Shown here: positions 42,321 to 49,211 of the stretch, piece by piece | Position numbering within the stretch: position 1 is the stretch's first letter | Layout of the letters: the number at the start of each line of letters is the position of its first letter | Assembly: GCA_965226695.1 (NCBI GenBank) | Contig: OZ245405.1 | Location: 2,046,001-2,110,000, forward strand | DNA from: CATOSD01 sp965226695 | GTDB taxonomy: Bacteria; Chloroflexota; Dehalococcoidia; Lucifugimonadales; CATOSD01 | Length of the DNA: 64,000 nucleotides | Direction: 5' to 3' | Notes under the pieces: generated by a model | The model's input: the letters and a program-made list of their open reading frames with translations, nothing else | What the model was told of the DNA's origin: nothing | The model's database searches: none | Made by a program: the position numbers and the translations under genes

Positions 42321-43190
42321 CTAGGCCGTTATGTCGATGATCGAGTATTGAGACTTGCCGCGGGGCGTCTGCACGTCGACCGTTTGGCCCTTCCTCTGGC
42401 CGATGAGCGCCTTGCCGAGCGGGGAGACGTCGGAGATCTTTCTCTCAAGCGAGTTCGCTTCGCTTCGGCTTACCAGCATGTAGGTCTGTTCCCGTTTGGT
42501 TTTGGACTCTCGCACCCGGACGCGCATTCCAAGTCTCACTGTGGTGACGATTCCGCCGGTCCTGGCCTCGATTATAACCGAGGACTCGAGCGTCGATTGT
42601 ATGGAACGGATTCGGGACTCGACCAGGCCCATCTGCTCCCTGGCGGCCTCGAGGGGTGCGTTCTCCCGGACGTCCTTGTCCGCGGCGGCGCGCTGTATCT
42701 GGCCAGCCGTCTTGGTACGTTCGGACTTCAGCTTGCCCAGTTCTTCCGCCAGCTGCTCGTACCCCTCTCGGGTGATCTCGTTGGGGGCATGCTTGTCCGC
42801 GCTACCGGTCTTCACCGCGCTGTTGCGGGGCCGGCGGATTCGGAGGTGCTGAGCGAGTTTCTGGTCGGTAAACCCGCTCTTGTGAGAGTAGGTGAGGAAC
42901 TCACGCACTATCTGGAGCCGCTCGGCAGCCTGAGGAGTGGTGCCGTTGCCGGCCATCTTTTCGGCGTAGGTGCCAATGTCCGCGGGCTTCACCTTGGCGA
43001 AGGGCGTGTCGGGCTTGCACCACCTTATGAACTTGTCCAGCTCCGTATTGTTGCGGGACACGGAGAGCGAATCAGCCTCGCTCTTGGCAGTGCGAGATTT
43101 GGCGCTCGCGCGCTTGGCCTTGCGCGCAGCCACATACTCGGCGTACTTGCCCGCAGCCTGAAGGATAGTTATGGACTCGTTGGATTCCAT
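42321..43190 (-). CDS. GreA-type transcription factor fused to an N-terminal integrase-like SAM domain
   Basis: 289 residues in two parts. Residues 1 to about 120 are Lys/Arg-rich and resemble the SAM-like core-binding domain of tyrosine recombinases (TELDKFIRWCKPDTPFAKVK, ERLQIVREFLTYSHKSGFTD). There is no recombinase catalytic domain. Residues 137-289 are GreA-like: coiled coil from NEITREGYEQLAEELGKL with the tip acidic pair kept (D173, E176 in DVRENAPLEAA), then the FKBP-like domain ending SPLGKALIGQRKGQTVDVQ. GreA rescues backtracked RNA polymerase; the extra domain may bind DNA or another protein. ATG follows GAAGGAGG. Confidence 0.82.
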   Translation of the reverse strand: MESNESITILQAAGKYAEYVAARKAKRASAKSRTAKSEADSLSVSRNNTELDKFIRWCKPDTPFAKVKPADIGTYAEKMAGNGTTPQAAERLQIVREFLTYSHKSGFTDQKLAQHLRIRRPRNSAVKTGSADKHAPNEITREGYEQLAEELGKLKSERTKTAGQIQRAAADKDVRENAPLEAAREQMGLVESRIRSIQSTLESSVIIEARTGGIVTTVRLGMRVRVRESKTKREQTYMLVSRSEANSLERKISDVSPLGKALIGQRKGQTVDVQTPRGKSQYSIIDITA

Positions 43191-43216
43191 AGATCGGCCT
43201 CCTTCGCCCTAAGTCC

Positions 43217-43255
43217 GTTAACCTCATGTTAATGAAGTGTTAAGCTGCATGTCAA
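43217..43255 (-). repeat. Phased GTTAA direct repeats over the GreA-fusion promoter
   Basis: Plus-strand GTTAA at 43217, 43228 and 43239 and GTCAA at 43251, spaced 11, 11 and 12 bp, so all on one helix face. The promoter at 43226-43255 lies inside them. Looks like a cooperative operator. Confidence 0.6.
43226..43255 (-). promoter_or_regulatory. Promoter of the GreA-fusion gene
   Basis: Minus strand perfect TTGACA (43250-43255), 18 bp, TAACAT (43226-43231), 36 bases before the ATG. Confidence 0.6.
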
Positions 43256-43342
43256 ACATTCGGGAGCTCGCCATAACTGAGACTTGCAGCCACAGCCGCC
43301 GGCCATGGGAAGCAACACCGCGGTGGGGCAGAGAAGACCCGC

Positions 43343-43828
43343 CTACTTCTCGTCTTCGACGGCGTAGGTGCTGATGTCGAACCCGTAGAGTCGCTTGCGG
43401 ATGTCGAGGTTGATGAAGGTCTCGGTCTTTCGCACGCCAGGAATGACACCGACCTTGGTCAGCAGCAGGTTACTCAGTTCGGCTGACGTCTTGAGTGTCG
43501 CCCAGGCGAACACGTCGTAGGCGCCTGTGCTCACGGTAACCCAGGTGATGGCGGTTATCTGGGTGAGCGCGTCCGCCACGTCGCCCACCTTATCAGCCTC
43601 CACCTGCACCCCGATGAGAACCTCGGACTGATAACCCAGCTTGTTAGGGTCCGGGACCGCGACGATTCTTATCAGGCCCTCTTTGACCAACCGCTTTATG
43701 CGGCGCCGGACCGTCTCCTCGCTAACGTCCACGCCCTTCCGCTTGGCAATGCCGGCGTTGGTGAGCGACCCGTTCTCCTGGAGGTGCGAAACTATGGCAA
43801 CGTCAAGGGCATCCAACTGGTAGGTCAT
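43343..43828 (-). CDS. Lrp/AsnC family transcriptional regulator
   Basis: 161 residues. N-terminal winged helix-turn-helix (QLDALDVAIVSHLQENGSLTNAGIAKRKGVDVSEETVRRRIKRL; residues 4-47) and a C-terminal RAM/Lrp ligand-binding ferredoxin-like domain (LGYQSEVLIGVQVEADK, TVSTGAYDVFAWATLKT). Its effector is unknown. Divergent from citrate synthase, whose promoter carries a palindrome, so it is a good candidate regulator of that gene and itself. Confidence 0.93.
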   Translation of the reverse strand: MTYQLDALDVAIVSHLQENGSLTNAGIAKRKGVDVSEETVRRRIKRLVKEGLIRIVAVPDPNKLGYQSEVLIGVQVEADKVGDVADALTQITAITWVTVSTGAYDVFAWATLKTSAELSNLLLTKVGVIPGVRKTETFINLDIRKRLYGFDISTYAVEDEK

Positions 43829-43948
43829 TTGATTGGACTCAACCTCGTCCCGTCAGGTAGCGCTTCAATCCGCGTGGCATCCGCGTTCGCCGTCAACGGG
43901 TCTTGGCTCCGACGGCGAAGGCTTTCTATAGGTGGCATGTCTAGGTAC

Positions 43949-43977
43949 ATTTTATAGGACGCGGGCGCGCTTTTCAA
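43949..43977 (-). promoter_or_regulatory. Promoter of the Lrp/AsnC gene
   Basis: Minus strand TTGAAA (43972-43977), 17 bp, TAAAAT (43949-43954). A TATAAA overlaps the -10 two bases away. The leader is about 115 bases. Confidence 0.55.
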
Positions 43978-44026
43978 AGTCCCGAAATGTTTCGCGCAAG
44001 CCGACTCCATGGTCGGACAAGCTTTG

Positions 44027-44055
44027 TTGACACCCAATTTGGGTGGTGCTAGAAT
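44027..44055 (+). promoter_or_regulatory. Promoter of the citrate synthase gene
   Basis: Perfect TTGACA (44027-44032), 17 bp, TAGAAT (44050-44055) with an extended TGC before the -10. The leader to ATG 44166 is about 105 bases; no gene lies in it. Confidence 0.75.
44031..44045. promoter_or_regulatory. Palindromic operator inside the citrate synthase promoter spacer
   Basis: CACCCAA-T-TTGGGTG, perfect 7-bp arms around one base, begins inside the -35 and ends 4 bases before the -10. A bound regulator would block RNA polymerase. The adjacent Lrp/AsnC protein is the obvious candidate. Confidence 0.6.
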
Positions 44056-44165
44056 CAGCGTGCGTCGAGGGTGCGGAGATGGTGCACTCAGGGTGGCCAT
44101 CGCGTTCGATTTAGTGAACGCACGCGCATGGTGAAACTACAATCGAGGCCTGGGAGGGTTGTCAT

Positions 44166-45305
44166 ATGACCGAAGAGAAGGTCGAGCTACATCGTGGCCT
44201 CCGCGACGTATACATAGACAGGACGACTTCGAGCTTCATCGACGGAAATATCGGTAAGCTCCTGTACAGAGGCTACAACATAGACGATCTGGCAGAGAAC
44301 GCCTCCTTCGAGGAGACAATCTACCTGCTGCTTTACGGCAAACTGCCGAACAGGGCGGAGCTCGATGAGTTCGACGCGGTGTTGAAGGCGAACCGCCAAC
44401 TGCCGAACGAAATCGTCGACATCATAAAGCTGACCAAGAACGCCCACCCGATGGACGTGTTGCGAACGGCCATTTCCGCCCTCGCCACGTTCGACCCGGA
44501 AGTAGATGACAACTCGAAAGAAGCTACGCTGCGCAAGGGAGTGCGCCTGACGGCCCAGGCCCCAACCATCGTCGCCTCTCACGCCCGCATACGAGAGGGC
44601 AAGGACCCGATTACTCCCAACGAATCTCTGAGCCACGCGGGCAATTTCCTCTATATGCTCTCAGGCGATCTACCCGATCCCGAGGACGTTCGCCTCATCG
44701 ACAAGGACTTCGTGTTGCACGCGGAACACGGCGTCAATGCCTCCTCGTTCGGCGCCAGGGTCGCCGCCTCCACGCAGGCCGACCTTCATTGCGCAGTCGC
44801 CACCGGCGTGTCCGTCCTCAAGGGACCTTCGCACGGAGGCGCGGCCGAAGAAGTGATGAAGATGGCTCTGGACATTGGCAATGAAGAGAATGCCGAGAGC
44901 TACGTGCGAGACATGCTGAGCAGGCGCGAAAGGGTGATGGGCTTCGGCCACCGCGTCTACAAGGCCGTGGACCCACGCGCCAACCATCTGCGTCCCGACG
45001 CCAAGGCGCTCGGCGAGCGTAAGGGCCAACCCAAGTGGTTCTCCATCCTGCAAACCGTCTCAGAGGTAATGGAACCCTACGCCCGCAGGGGTATTTGCGA
45101 AAACGTCGACTTCTGGTCCGGGTCGATCTACTACCTGCTCGACATCCCCGATGACCTGTTCATATCCATCTTCACCATGGGGCGCATACCCGGTTGGACC
45201 TCCCAGGTGATCGAACAGTTCGAGAACAACATCCTGCTGAGGCCGCGACTCCAGTACACGGGACCAATGGACCTCGAGTACACGCCCATCGACGAGAGGG
45301 AGTAA
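44166..45305 (+). CDS. gltA: Citrate synthase (or 2-methylcitrate synthase)
   Basis: 379 residues, short hexamer/dimer type citrate synthase. N-terminal GLRDVYIDRTTSSFIDGNIGKLLYRGYNIDDLA; catalytic residues in LHAEHGVNASSFGARV (first His), VMGFGHRVYK (second His) and ENVDFWSGSIYYLL (Asp). LKGPSHGGAAEEV is also conserved. Sequence alone does not exclude methylcitrate synthase. Strong regulated promoter; a small Cys/His protein gene follows 46 bases downstream. Confidence 0.93.
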   Translation: MTEEKVELHRGLRDVYIDRTTSSFIDGNIGKLLYRGYNIDDLAENASFEETIYLLLYGKLPNRAELDEFDAVLKANRQLPNEIVDIIKLTKNAHPMDVLRTAISALATFDPEVDDNSKEATLRKGVRLTAQAPTIVASHARIREGKDPITPNESLSHAGNFLYMLSGDLPDPEDVRLIDKDFVLHAEHGVNASSFGARVAASTQADLHCAVATGVSVLKGPSHGGAAEEVMKMALDIGNEENAESYVRDMLSRRERVMGFGHRVYKAVDPRANHLRPDAKALGERKGQPKWFSILQTVSEVMEPYARRGICENVDFWSGSIYYLLDIPDDLFISIFTMGRIPGWTSQVIEQFENNILLRPRLQYTGPMDLEYTPIDERE

Positions 45306-45351
45306 GCCGGCGCGAATACCGGCGACCCGTTAGTTCGCAGAGGAAGAGATT

Positions 45352-45555
45352 TTGGTGGATGAAGAGACGCAGGACGACGCTGAGGCGTCAGACTGCCAAC
45401 ACTACTGGAAGATAGCCAGCCCCAACGGGCCAACCAGTATGGGCGAGTGCAAGCTGTGCGGTGCGCAGGCCGAGTTTCGCAACTCCATACCCGGCTCCGG
45501 CTGGGACAGGGAGAGCGCCCAGAGCAGAAGGGCCCGCCAGGCGCGCGGAGGCTAA
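45352..45555 (+). CDS. Small Cys/His (zinc-ribbon-like) protein
   Basis: 67 residues. The pattern DCQHYWKIASPNGPTSMGEC-KLCG-AQAEFRNS puts Cys, His and a C-x-x-C knuckle in a zinc-binding arrangement. Short proteins of this C-x-H-x-W...G-x-C-x-x-C-G...F-x-N-S pattern recur in actinobacteria and Chloroflexota, function unknown. TTG at 45352 is 7 bases from AGGA; GTG at 45355 is the alternative. Probably co-transcribed with citrate synthase. Confidence 0.7.
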   Translation: MVDEETQDDAEASDCQHYWKIASPNGPTSMGECKLCGAQAEFRNSIPGSGWDRESAQSRRARQARGG

Positions 45556-45585
45556 GCGCGCACCGAAGACCTAGGACGCCTTGCT

Positions 45586-45619
45586 TGCCCTCCCATGGCA
45601 GACTCTCGGTGCCATCGAG
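45586..45619 (+). terminator. Hairpin after the small Cys/His protein gene
   Basis: CCCTC/GAGGG and ATGGCA/TGCCAT pair around a small internal loop (11 bp, 9-base loop). No T-run. The rest of the 45556-45868 gap contains only a second GC dyad (CCGGCC-A-GGCCGG) and no supported gene. Confidence 0.4.
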
Positions 45620-45868
45620 GGTGAGGCCAATGTCCGCTCCGAAGAATCGCATCGACACATAAAACCAACGGCAGGGACGCGCATTCTGCTGTTTTGGCGA
45701 ACCCGGCCAGGCCGGTTCCCGCAATTGCCCGCTTCTCTATGCCCCCTGCCAATTCCGAGCTTACGTCCCGTCTCCATTCCACCGCGGCCGGCGGCGGTCG
45801 CGTAGCGCCCACCGGCACTGCCCAGCATCGCCCCACTTCGACGATAAGCGCCGCCGGTCCTCCGTTCC

Positions 45869-47131
45869 ATGTCCGCTAGCTCGCTCGTTGCCCTCGTCAG
45901 GGCGGAGGCGGAAGCCAGGGGGAGGCTGACGTTCGCGGAATTCATGTCGATGGCGCTGTACCACCCCGCGGGCGGATACTACACCCAGAGCGGTCGCGTC
46001 GGGGAAGGAGGCGACTTCTACACCAGTCCCGCGGCGCATCCCGCCTTCGGCGCCCTATTGTGCGTGCAGCTTTGGCGGATGTGGCATCGGCTGGGGTGCC
46101 CTTCGCGATTTACCGCGGTCGAGCTTGGCGCCGGGGACGGCCTGCTGGCCCGCGACATCTGCTCCTACGCCGACCGGCTGTCGCCGCAGTTCTCCGGGGC
46201 GCTGGTCTACCTGGCTGTCGACCTCCGACGGCCGGGCGGCCCGCCGCCGGCCCCTGGCCAGGTGCAGCCAATCATCAGCGACCGCCTGCCCCTTCGCGGC
46301 GTGACCGGCTGCGTCATCGCTAACGAACTGCTGGACGCCCTGCCATTCCACCGATTTCGCATTGGCGAAGGCGCAGTTCGCGAAGTCTATGTCGTGCCGC
46401 ACAGCGAGGGAGGCCTGGCGGAGGCGCTGGGCGAGCCGTCCACGCCGCTGTTGGCAGAGCGGTTGGAGAGCCTGGGGCTGTTGCTGCCGGAAGGCTTTCT
46501 GGGCGAGGTCTGCCTCGAGTTGCGGCCCTGGCTGAAAAGCGTGGCGGAGGCGCTGGACGAGGGCTACCTGCTGACCTTAGACTACGGCTTCCCTGCGGGG
46601 GAGCTATACGCCCCGGAGAGGATGGGCGGTACCCTGCAGACCCACTTCCGGCACACCAGCGGCGCCGACCCATACGCCAGAATAGGGGAGCAGGACATAA
46701 CCGCCCACGTGGACTTCACGTCGGTCATGTCGGAGGGCCGCGAAGCAGGACTCGACCCTGTGGCGTTCGGGCCGCAAGCGCGGTTCCTGCGTCACCTGGG
46801 CTTCGCGGACATGCTCCAGCGACTCCGAGCTATGCCAATGGGAGACGCTGAGCGAAACGCGAACAGAATGGGGATGCTCGAACTGGTCAGACCGGGCGGC
46901 CTGGGGGACTTCCGGGTGCTGCTACAGCGCCGCGGCGAAACCACGGGCCACCGCGAGGACCAGGCGTATTCGCCACCGCAACCGCTGGAACCGCCTCTGC
47001 TCAGCACCGGCCACGCGCGGCTGATCTCCGGCCGCTATCCGCACGCCGCGGAAGGCGTACCACCGGACCTCGAGCGGCTGTGGCCGTTCGGGCACAACCC
47101 TGGCGAAGACTCGAGATCGCCTACTCGTTGA
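45869..47131 (+). CDS. MidA-family SAM-dependent methyltransferase
   Basis: 420 residues. N-terminal ALYHPAGGYYTQSGRVGEGGDFYTSPAAHPAFGALL is the MidA/NDUFAF7 signature; SAM binding is in FTAVELGAGDGLLARDI; GCVIANELLDALPFHRFR and LLTLDYGFPAGELYAPERMGGT follow. The eukaryotic homologue methylates an arginine in complex I; bacterial targets are unknown. The C-terminal 60 residues are Pro-rich and not conserved. 3' end overlaps the convergent HD gene by 11 bases. Confidence 0.9.
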   Translation: MSASSLVALVRAEAEARGRLTFAEFMSMALYHPAGGYYTQSGRVGEGGDFYTSPAAHPAFGALLCVQLWRMWHRLGCPSRFTAVELGAGDGLLARDICSYADRLSPQFSGALVYLAVDLRRPGGPPPAPGQVQPIISDRLPLRGVTGCVIANELLDALPFHRFRIGEGAVREVYVVPHSEGGLAEALGEPSTPLLAERLESLGLLLPEGFLGEVCLELRPWLKSVAEALDEGYLLTLDYGFPAGELYAPERMGGTLQTHFRHTSGADPYARIGEQDITAHVDFTSVMSEGREAGLDPVAFGPQARFLRHLGFADMLQRLRAMPMGDAERNANRMGMLELVRPGGLGDFRVLLQRRGETTGHREDQAYSPPQPLEPPLLSTGHARLISGRYPHAAEGVPPDLERLWPFGHNPGEDSRSPTR

Positions 47132-47678
47132 GGCCCAGCTCCGCTGCCACCGGCTTGAGAGACTCGATGATGAATTCGATGTGCTCGTCGAGGTCTACTT
47201 CCAGCTCCTCGGCGCCCTGGAAGATGTCCTCCCTGCTCACCGAAGCAGCGAACCGCTTGTCCTTGAACTTCCGCTTCACCGACCTGACCTTGGTGTCGGA
47301 CAGGCTTTTGGTGGGCCGTACGAGCGCAACCGCCGTCACGAAGCCCGACAGCTCGTCGCAGGCGAAGAGGGCCTTCTCAAGCTGCGTCTCGCGGGCTATG
47401 CCGGTGTGGTTGCCATGTGAGAGCACCGCGCGGACGATTTCCTCGGGAAAGCCGCGAGAGCGCAGAATCTCAGCGCCGTAGGTGGGATGGGACTCGGGGG
47501 TCGGGCAGACCTCCCAATCGAAGTCGTGCACCAGGCCCGCGATTCCCCACAGCTCCTCGTCCTCGCCGTACTTGCGGGCATAGGCCCTCATGCAGGTCTC
47601 TACGGCACGCAGATGCTTGCGCAGGCTCTCGCTCTTGGCGTACTCTTCCACAACCTCTTTTGCAGTAGTGCTGTCCAT
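47121..47678 (-). CDS. HD-domain (HDIG-type) hydrolase
   Basis: 185 residues. HD metal site: LRKHLRAVETCM (His), AGLVHDFDWE (His-Asp), and later HPTYGAEILRSRGFPEEIVRAVLSHG with further His ligands. Close to the family of small HDIG proteins acting on phosphoesters or nucleotides; substrate unknown. ATG with GGAGGTGA upstream. 77 bases downstream of trmI. Confidence 0.85.
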   Translation of the reverse strand: MDSTTAKEVVEEYAKSESLRKHLRAVETCMRAYARKYGEDEELWGIAGLVHDFDWEVCPTPESHPTYGAEILRSRGFPEEIVRAVLSHGNHTGIARETQLEKALFACDELSGFVTAVALVRPTKSLSDTKVRSVKRKFKDKRFAASVSREDIFQGAEELEVDLDEHIEFIIESLKPVAAELGLNE

Positions 47679-47755
47679 AATTCACCTCCGCTACCGGCAG
47701 TTGCCCTGGGCGGCTTGGAATCCCTTCCCGTATGCCGCGAGGCCGTTCGCGCCCG

Positions 47756-48580
47756 CTATGCCCCGCCGCCGTCCGGCTGAGGGCGCGGCGAGCACCTGCG
47801 AGCCGTGGTGATGAAGCCGGTGTGCGCCACCATGCGATGGTCCGGGCGCACGTTGCGCCGGCCCACCGTCCAGCCGCGCTGCATAACCTCGAAGGTCTCG
47901 ATCAGGTCGAAAGTACGCCGTTCCCGCAGCTCCTGCGTCAACTGGTGCACCTGTAGTACGGTCGGCAGAAAGCTCAGAAATATGCCGCCGGGCAGCAGCC
48001 GCTCTTCGGCATGCGGGGCCACGTGCCACGGCTCCGGCAGATCGAGCACGATGCGATCGAGACCCTCTTCGGAGAAACCCTCACCCACGTCGCCGAGATT
48101 CAGGCTGAGATTGCTCGTGTCAGAGAACAGCGATTCGACGTTTGACCGTGCCCGCTCGAGCATGTCGGCGCGCACGTCGTAAGAGGCTACGGACCCCGTA
48201 GGCCCGACTGCCCTCAGCAGCGCCGCCGTGAGCGCGCCCGACCCGGTGCCCGCTTCGAGAACCCTGGCCCCCGGGAAGATGTCGCCGTAGACCAGGATCG
48301 CGCCGAGATCCTTGGGATAGACAACGGTGGCGATGCGGGGCATCTCTAGCGTGAAGTCGGCCATCGTCGGCTTTACCGCGAGAAGGTAGTGGCCTTTGGA
48401 AGTGAGTAGCCACGCGCCCTCATCCTGGCCCAGCAACTCGTCGTGGCTTACGTGCCCGATGTGGGTGTGAAACTCCGCGAACCGCTCGAGCCGCACCATG
48501 TAGCGCCGGCCCTTGCGGTCTATCAGCAGTGCGGAATCGCCTTCCCTGAACACGGGCGATCGTGTGGCGTTGGCGTGCAT
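47756..48580 (-). CDS. trmI: tRNA (adenine-58-N1)-methyltransferase TrmI
   Basis: 274 residues. N-terminal beta domain (FREGDSALLIDRKGRRYMVRL, HIGHVSHDELLGQ), then the Rossmann methyltransferase fold: ARVLEAGTGSGALTAALLRAVGPTGSVASYDVR (SAM) and LDRIVLDLPEPWHVAPHA (catalytic loop). Methylates A58 in the tRNA T-loop. ATG at 48580; frame upstream is not homologous. Lies 64 bases after the peroxiredoxin. Confidence 0.93.
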   Translation of the reverse strand: MHANATRSPVFREGDSALLIDRKGRRYMVRLERFAEFHTHIGHVSHDELLGQDEGAWLLTSKGHYLLAVKPTMADFTLEMPRIATVVYPKDLGAILVYGDIFPGARVLEAGTGSGALTAALLRAVGPTGSVASYDVRADMLERARSNVESLFSDTSNLSLNLGDVGEGFSEEGLDRIVLDLPEPWHVAPHAEERLLPGGIFLSFLPTVLQVHQLTQELRERRTFDLIETFEVMQRGWTVGRRNVRPDHRMVAHTGFITTARRCSPRPQPDGGGA

Positions 48581-48644
48581 CTTCGCTCCACGCGCGGAAG
48601 GGCGCCGAAGCCGGTGCTCCCCGGCCCCGGCCGCCGGACCGCCG

Positions 48645-49103
48645 CTAAAGCTTGTCCACCTCTTCCAGGACGGCCTCGGGGCTGAGTCCGGCCATGCCCT
48701 CGTAGGTGCGCACGTACCGCACCACACCTTCCTTGTCGATGATTATGATGGCGCGGTTGGACGTGCCTCGGTCGTCGTTGTAGATGCCGAAGAGCTGCGC
48801 CACGTTACCCTTGGGGTGGAAGTCGCCCAGCAGAGGATACGGCAACCCGCCGATGGACGACGCGAAAGCGGTTTGGGTGGGGGCGGCATCGGTGCTTATA
48901 CCCAGTACCTGGGTATCCTTCCTCTCGAAGGCCGCGTTGGCCATTCGGAAAGAGGAGACTTGGTGCGTTCAACCGCCTGTGAAGGAGAACAGGTGGAACG
49001 ACAGGACTACGTTCTTGTCGCCTTTGTACTGGCTGAGTGTAACACTCTCGCCATTATGGGCCCGTAGCGTAAAGTCGGGCGCGGCTTGGCCTACCTCGAT
49101 CAT
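48645..49103 (-). CDS. Peroxiredoxin selenoprotein, UGA read as selenocysteine (Sec45)
   Basis: 152 residues when the in-frame TGA at 48969-48971 is read as Sec. Start MIEVGQAAPDFTLRAHNGES and KNVVLSFHLFSFTGG lead into U45-T-H-Q-V-S-S-F-R, matching the peroxiredoxin pattern F-T-x-x-C-T. Downstream VLGISTD, FGIYNDDRGTSNRAIIIID (active-site Arg) and FxxF-type endings continue the same frame. The protein has no cysteine at all, so Sec would be its only redox residue (1-Sec mechanism). The reading frame is continuous on both sides, with no frameshift. Reduces hydroperoxides. ATG follows CAGGAG; located after the gcv operon. Confidence 0.85.
48920..48956 (-). promoter_or_regulatory. Candidate bacterial SECIS stem-loop
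   Basis: Begins 13 bases after the UGA. Lower stem UCCUCU/AGAGGA, a UUC bulge, CGAA/UUCG, a single bulged U, upper stem GGCC/GGCC and apical loop AACGC. A bulged U below a 4-bp upper stem is reminiscent of the E. coli fdhF SECIS. The loop lacks the G in its first two positions seen in many bacterial elements. Confidence 0.5.
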
Positions 49104-49174
49104 GTGTTTCTCCTGGCTTTGGATTGTTGTTGAGTTGCTTTTGGATGGCCGCCCGGGGCGGGCGTGATATTTGC

Positions 49175-49192
49175 GGCACCCGGATGGGCGCC
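49175..49192 (-). terminator. Hairpin between gcvPB and the peroxiredoxin gene
   Basis: Minus strand GGCGCCC/GGGTGCC, 7 bp including one G-U, 4-base loop, 20 bases after the gcvPB stop. No T-run. May partly separate the two transcripts. Confidence 0.35.
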
Positions 49193-49211
49193 GCGTTCGA
49201 CGCATGGCCGG

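Noticed and set aside
42840..43190. Remnant of an integrated element, suggested by the integrase-like domain
   Set aside because: The domain is in frame with a complete GreA part, with no catalytic recombinase domain, att-like repeats or phage genes nearby.
48645..49103. Frameshift or pseudogene explanation for the split peroxiredoxin
   Set aside because: The two halves share one frame, the only interruption is a TGA at the catalytic cysteine position, and all other conserved residues are intact.
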